Below, piece by piece: positions 5,385-5,896 of a stretch of 5,896 nt of DNA (position 1 is the stretch's first letter; every line of letters starts with the position of its first letter). The notes beneath the pieces were generated by a model, which saw only the letters and a list, made by a program, of their open reading frames with translations, searched no databases and was not told the origin of the DNA. The position numbers and the translations under genes are program-made. This DNA comes from Acidobacteriaceae bacterium (GTDB taxonomy: Bacteria; Acidobacteriota; Terriglobia; Terriglobales; Acidobacteriaceae), in NCBI GenBank assembly GCA_027311125.1, contig DAICZO010000284.1, positions 1 to 5,896 on the forward strand, read 5' to 3'.

Positions 5385-5896
5385 TCAGGCTCGGCGGCGG
5401 TAGCGGATGGCGAACTCGTAGCCGGGGTTGGGTGGGAAGAGGCGGGCGACGAGGCGGAGGCGTTCGGCGAGTGGCTGGGGTGCGAGGAGGGGGTATTCGC
5501 GCTCGCGGAGTTCGGAGTAGTCGAAGTCGACGGCGAGGGAGAGCTGGTAGATGGCGAGGGCGTCGGAGAAGGCGGACTCGATGAAGCTGGATTTGGCTTT
5601 CTCGTCGATGCGCTGCTTGCCGTCGGATTTGCCGGGAGCGAGGGCGAGGTTGCGGCTTTCGAAGGCGTCCTGGCTGGTTTCTCCGCGGACGTCGCTGAGG
5701 GCCTGGTTCCAGACGAGCTCGGTGAAGCTGGCGGGGACGCCGATGGTGTCGACGAAGGCGTGGCCGACGTTGATGAAGAACTCGAAGGCGAGGGCGAAGC
5801 GGTCGCTGAGGAGGCGGGTGGAGATGAAGACGGCGTCGATGGTTCCGTCGAGGCCATCGAGGGTGACGTTGCGGTGGCAGATGGCCTGGTCGGCAA
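5385..5896 (-). CDS. Unrecognised protein, C-terminal 169 residues (start beyond the window)
   Basis: Reading the minus strand from the right edge gives an open frame to TGA at 5385-5387. The first residues are ADQAICHRNVTLDGLDG and the last are PNPGYEFAIRYRRRA. Nearly all codons end in G or C and the composition is that of an ordinary globular protein, while the two competing frames here are Ser/Pro/Thr-rich or Arg-rich, as expected for shadows in GC-rich DNA. Visible traits: FEFFINVGHAFVD in the first third, ELVWNQALSDVRGE, a Lys/Asp/Arg-rich stretch GKSDGKQRIDEKAKSS in the middle, then LAIYQLSLAVDFDYSELRERE and LAERLRLVARLFPP towards the end. No membrane segment or known catalytic motif is evident and I cannot name a family. 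It lies 94 bases upstream of trxC on the same strand. Confidence 0.75.
   Translation of the reverse strand, partial: ADQAICHRNVTLDGLDGTIDAVFISTRLLSDRFALAFEFFINVGHAFVDTIGVPASFTELVWNQALSDVRGETSQDAFESRNLALAPGKSDGKQRIDEKAKSSFIESAFSDALAIYQLSLAVDFDYSELREREYPLLAPQPLAERLRLVARLFPPNPGYEFAIRYRRRA

Noticed and set aside
5366..5584. Arg/Gly-rich plus-strand frame of 72 codons.
   Set aside because: Lies antisense to the coding minus-strand gene and has a composition expected for a shadow frame.
5291..5896. Upstream continuation of the trxC frame, which would make a 349-residue Ser/Pro/Thr-rich fusion protein on the minus strand.
   Set aside because: Composition is typical of an out-of-frame reading of GC-rich coding DNA, the overlapping frame ending at 5385 has proper codon use, and trxC has its own ribosome site and a standard N-terminal zinc ribbon.

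Overview
The window is GC-rich bacterial chromosome with good Shine-Dalgarno sequences and a strong G/C preference at third codon positions. The gene content (a PA-domain M28 peptidase, a DUF4126-like membrane protein, a membrane GGDEF protein, a prohibitin-like SPFH protein, a Thivi_2564-like small protein and TrxC) resembles soil Acidobacteriota of the Terriglobales/Acidobacteriaceae type (Granulicella, Terriglobus, Edaphobacter). That placement is an inference from recalled gene style; there is no marker gene to prove it.

Plus strand, left to right. Bases 1-1221 hold the 3' part of a secreted-type M28 zinc aminopeptidase with its PA domain. A four-to-five-helix DUF4126-like membrane protein follows (1262-1750, possibly starting as early as 1148). 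A 268-base gap with three abutting small hairpins near its end leads to a 404-residue membrane diguanylate cyclase (2019-3233) with an intact GGEEF active site and an RxxD inhibitory site. Next comes a two-gene unit: a 60-residue two-helix membrane protein (3293-3475) whose stop overlaps the start of an SPFH/Band 7 protein (3472-4452) in an ATGA arrangement. A 66-residue Thivi_2564-like membrane protein (4567-4767) is bracketed by two long stem-loops that share a 14-base motif (12 of 14 identical).

Minus strand, right part. A zinc-ribbon thioredoxin (TrxC type, 4847-5290) converges on the plus-strand genes. Upstream of it, running off the right edge, is the C-terminal 169 residues of an unrecognised protein (5385-5896). 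That gene has no start codon inside the window but is clearly coding by codon use; the serine/proline-rich frame opposite it is a shadow.

The plus-strand set is dominated by membrane proteins: c-di-GMP synthesis, an SPFH scaffold with a small partner, and two small or uncharacterised membrane proteins. TrxC supplies cytoplasmic disulfide reduction. I see no mobile element, CRISPR array, tRNA or rRNA. I see no clearly new multi-gene system; the points most worth checking are the coupled small protein/SPFH pair, the tandem hairpins before the cyclase, the paired palindromes around the Thivi_2564-like gene, and the unnamed minus-strand gene.
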